A stretch of 8,881 bases of DNA from an uncultured Bacteroidales bacterium (GTDB taxonomy: Bacteria > Bacteroidota > Bacteroidia > Bacteroidales > UBA932). The position numbers were made by a program, and so were the translations under genes. The stretch spans positions 1 to 8,881 of the forward strand of contig CAMNNS010000059.1 in assembly GCA_946545765.1 (NCBI GenBank), given 5' to 3'. A model generated the notes under the pieces. That model had not been told where the DNA came from. It saw only the letters and a list, made by a program, of their open reading frames with translations, and did not search any database. The first letter of the stretch is position 1; each line of letters starts with the position of its first letter. Shown here piece by piece: positions 7,605-8,881 of the stretch.

Positions 7605-8315
7605 TTATTTTTTGTAATGTGTTTGTTTACTTTTTTCCAACTCTTCGTTTATGATATTGAGTATCTTCTCTTCCTCTTTACTATCTATATCATTTATTTC
7701 ACCTTCATCTTTAAAAAGTCTATTATCTGTCTCATCTTCTTCATTCTTTATTGGAGTTTCATTATTCAAGAGCGAGTTTGTTTTAATAAGATTTGGATTA
7801 ATTCCAGTTAAATAAATTAAATGATTCTTCTTTAACCCACTTACAAATTTTTTGTATTCTGTATAATGTACATTTTTGAAAATACAGTCATCATCATCTT
7901 CTTCGCTCTTTAACTCTACATATTTTAAAGGTGGAGTTATAAGATTATATTCATCAGATGTTACTTGTGAACTTAGTTCGTTATATTCTATCTTTATAAT
8001 CTCAAAGGCTTTATCTATAATTTCGGGGTACTTGTTGTCTTGAGATAAATAGTACTCAACAGAACGATAATACTCTTCTAATGTACAACCATTTAATTCA
8101 AAAACAGCTTGATATAAAAGAGATGTGTCTGCTTGTTTGTTTATAGACTCGTATGTTTTAGCATATTGGTCTGCAAGGTAAATATCACTTATAACCTTAG
8201 CTAATTTATCGGGACTTAGTATCTTATCCTTATTGCATGATATAGTGGCAACAATGATTATTATGCTACTTATCGCGATACAGATATTTTTTATTTTATT
8301 ATAAATTCTTTCCAT
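7605..8315 (-). CDS. DUF4296 domain lipoprotein
   Basis: The 236-residue product begins with a basic N-terminus, a hydrophobic stretch (about 11-26, rich in Ile) and a lipobox-like ATISC, with C27 as the predicted lipidated residue, so it should be an envelope lipoprotein. The following segment, ILSPDKLAKVISDIYLADQYA (32-52), is the characteristic start of DUF4296, a family seen in Bacteroidota without an assigned function. The domain covers about 30-115 and appears helical. Beyond it is a low-complexity acidic region: SEEDDDD (137-143) and a Glu/Asp/Lys-rich tail (191-229). The residues after the cysteine (NKDK) only partly resemble the K-D/E surface-export signal of some Bacteroidota lipoproteins. 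It is first in the minus-strand set; no other Met in the region would preserve the signal peptide. Function is unknown. Confidence 0.86.
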   Translation of the reverse strand: MERIYNKIKNICIAISSIIIIVATISCNKDKILSPDKLAKVISDIYLADQYAKTYESINKQADTSLLYQAVFELNGCTLEEYYRSVEYYLSQDNKYPEIIDKAFEIIKIEYNELSSQVTSDEYNLITPPLKYVELKSEEDDDDCIFKNVHYTEYKKFVSGLKKNHLIYLTGINPNLIKTNSLLNNETPIKNEEDETDNRLFKDEGEINDIDSKEEEKILNIINEELEKSKQTHYKK

Positions 8316-8320
8316 CTATG

Positions 8321-8328
8321 CAAAGTTA
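8321..8328 (-). promoter_or_regulatory. Candidate -7 promoter element for the DUF4296-deoC gene set
   Basis: Read on the minus strand this is TAACTTTG, an exact fit to the Bacteroidota TAnnTTTG element. Only 5 bases separate it from the DUF4296 ATG, so transcription would begin at or a base or two before the start codon. A TTTA, one base from the TTTG of the -33 consensus, lies about 20 bases upstream (8349-8352). It is the only such element I found ahead of any of the five minus-strand genes. Confidence 0.55.
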
Positions 8329-8339
8329 AATAATATTGT

Positions 8340-8347
8340 TATTTTTG
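8340..8347 (+). promoter_or_regulatory. Candidate -7 promoter element for the polysaccharide deacetylase gene
   Basis: TATTTTTG fits TAnnTTTG and lies 19 bases before the deacetylase ATG, the same spacing as the candidate ahead of ftsY. I see no TTTG at the -33 position; that space is taken by the opposing promoter and the start of the DUF4296 gene. The 51-base region 8316-8366 would therefore hold two divergent promoters whose polymerase footprints overlap. Confidence 0.5.
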
Positions 8348-8366
8348 TAAAGATATAACGTATAAA

Positions 8367-8881
8367 ATGAAGATAAAACCCCCTAAAATTATCAAAAAAC
8401 TTTTTCCCTCTTTTATTTGGTCACTTCCAAATGATAAGGGTGAGGTTTATTTAACTTTTGATGATGGGCCAAGGCCAGAGGTTACCCCTTGGGTTTTAGA
8501 TCAGTTAGATAAATGGGACGCAAAGGCTACTTTTTTTTGTATCGGGAAGAATGTAGAACTATTTCCAGAACTATTCCAAGAGATAATAAAAAGAGGGCAT
8601 TCTGTTGGTAACCACTCGTATAGCCATATAAAAGGTTGGGGTATGAAAACAGGTGCTTATATTCGCGATGTAGATATTGCCGGAGATTTAATATCCTCTA
8701 ATCTTTTTAGACCCCCTTATGCAAGGATAGGACCTAATCAAGCTAAAGTGTTGTCAGAGAGGTATCATCATATTTTATGGACAATTTTGTCTAAAGATTA
8801 TAGTAGGAGAATTAGTGGTGAAGAGTGTGCTAAAAATGTTATTCCATATTTGGAAAGTGGTGATATTATAGCTTTTCACGA
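8367..8881 (+). CDS. Polysaccharide deacetylase (NodB domain), 3' end beyond window
   Basis: The reading frame runs from ATG at 8367 to the window edge (171 complete codons) and encodes a carbohydrate esterase family 4 / NodB-type deacetylase, a metal-dependent enzyme that removes N- or O-acetyl groups from glycans. Visible motifs are TFDDGP (30-35, catalytic and metal Asp), HSVGNHSYSH (78-87, metal ligands H83 and H87), RPPY (115-118), and the final SGDIIAFH (164-171), where the catalytic-histidine motif is just reached. The start MKIKPPKIIKKLFPSFIW resembles short Bacteroidales deacetylases of about 200 residues, so perhaps 30-40 residues are missing. No cleavable signal peptide is obvious. 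Two family positions differ from what I expect: Ala instead of Gly after RPPY, and Thr after W138 where WD is common. The substrate (peptidoglycan or another glycan) is not determined. Confidence 0.9.
   Translation, partial: MKIKPPKIIKKLFPSFIWSLPNDKGEVYLTFDDGPRPEVTPWVLDQLDKWDAKATFFCIGKNVELFPELFQEIIKRGHSVGNHSYSHIKGWGMKTGAYIRDVDIAGDLISSNLFRPPYARIGPNQAKVLSERYHHILWTILSKDYSRRISGEECAKNVIPYLESGDIIAFH

Overview
The window is an AT-rich chromosomal segment that looks like the Bacteroidota, most likely order Bacteroidales. The evidence is the rpmG / DUF4295 / ftsY gene string, a DUF4296 lipoprotein, a short NodB deacetylase of the Bacteroidales type, the absence of clear Shine-Dalgarno sequences, and TAnnTTTG promoter elements where promoters are expected. 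No rRNA, tRNA, CRISPR array, insertion sequence or phage gene is visible. Genus cannot be named from this sequence.

Left part, plus strand (1-4092): two small translation genes, rpmG (zinc-free L33) and a 55-residue DUF4295 protein, end at a strong hairpin terminator (444-490). A Bacteroidota-type promoter element follows, and then ftsY (SRP receptor) and pheT (phenylalanyl-tRNA synthetase beta chain), 14 bases apart and probably one transcript. This half is core translation and protein-targeting machinery.

Middle and right, minus strand (8315 down to 4098): five genes read in one direction, in order DUF4296 lipoprotein, metal-dependent amidohydrolase, COG0731-like radical SAM enzyme, dtd (D-aminoacyl-tRNA deacylase) and deoC (deoxyribose-phosphate aldolase). 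Gaps are 38, 4, 27 and 81 bases. The only promoter-like element I found for the set lies just ahead of the first gene. pheT and deoC converge with 5 bases between their stop codons and no terminator is visible between them.

Right edge, plus strand (8367-8881): the start of a NodB-family polysaccharide deacetylase, cut by the window end and divergent from the minus-strand set across a 51-base region with one TAnnTTTG element on each strand.

The window is mostly ordinary core genome. The less understood part is the DUF4296 / amidohydrolase / radical SAM trio: a predicted envelope lipoprotein and two enzymes whose substrates cannot be told from sequence. I see no evidence of a defence system or another wholly new system.
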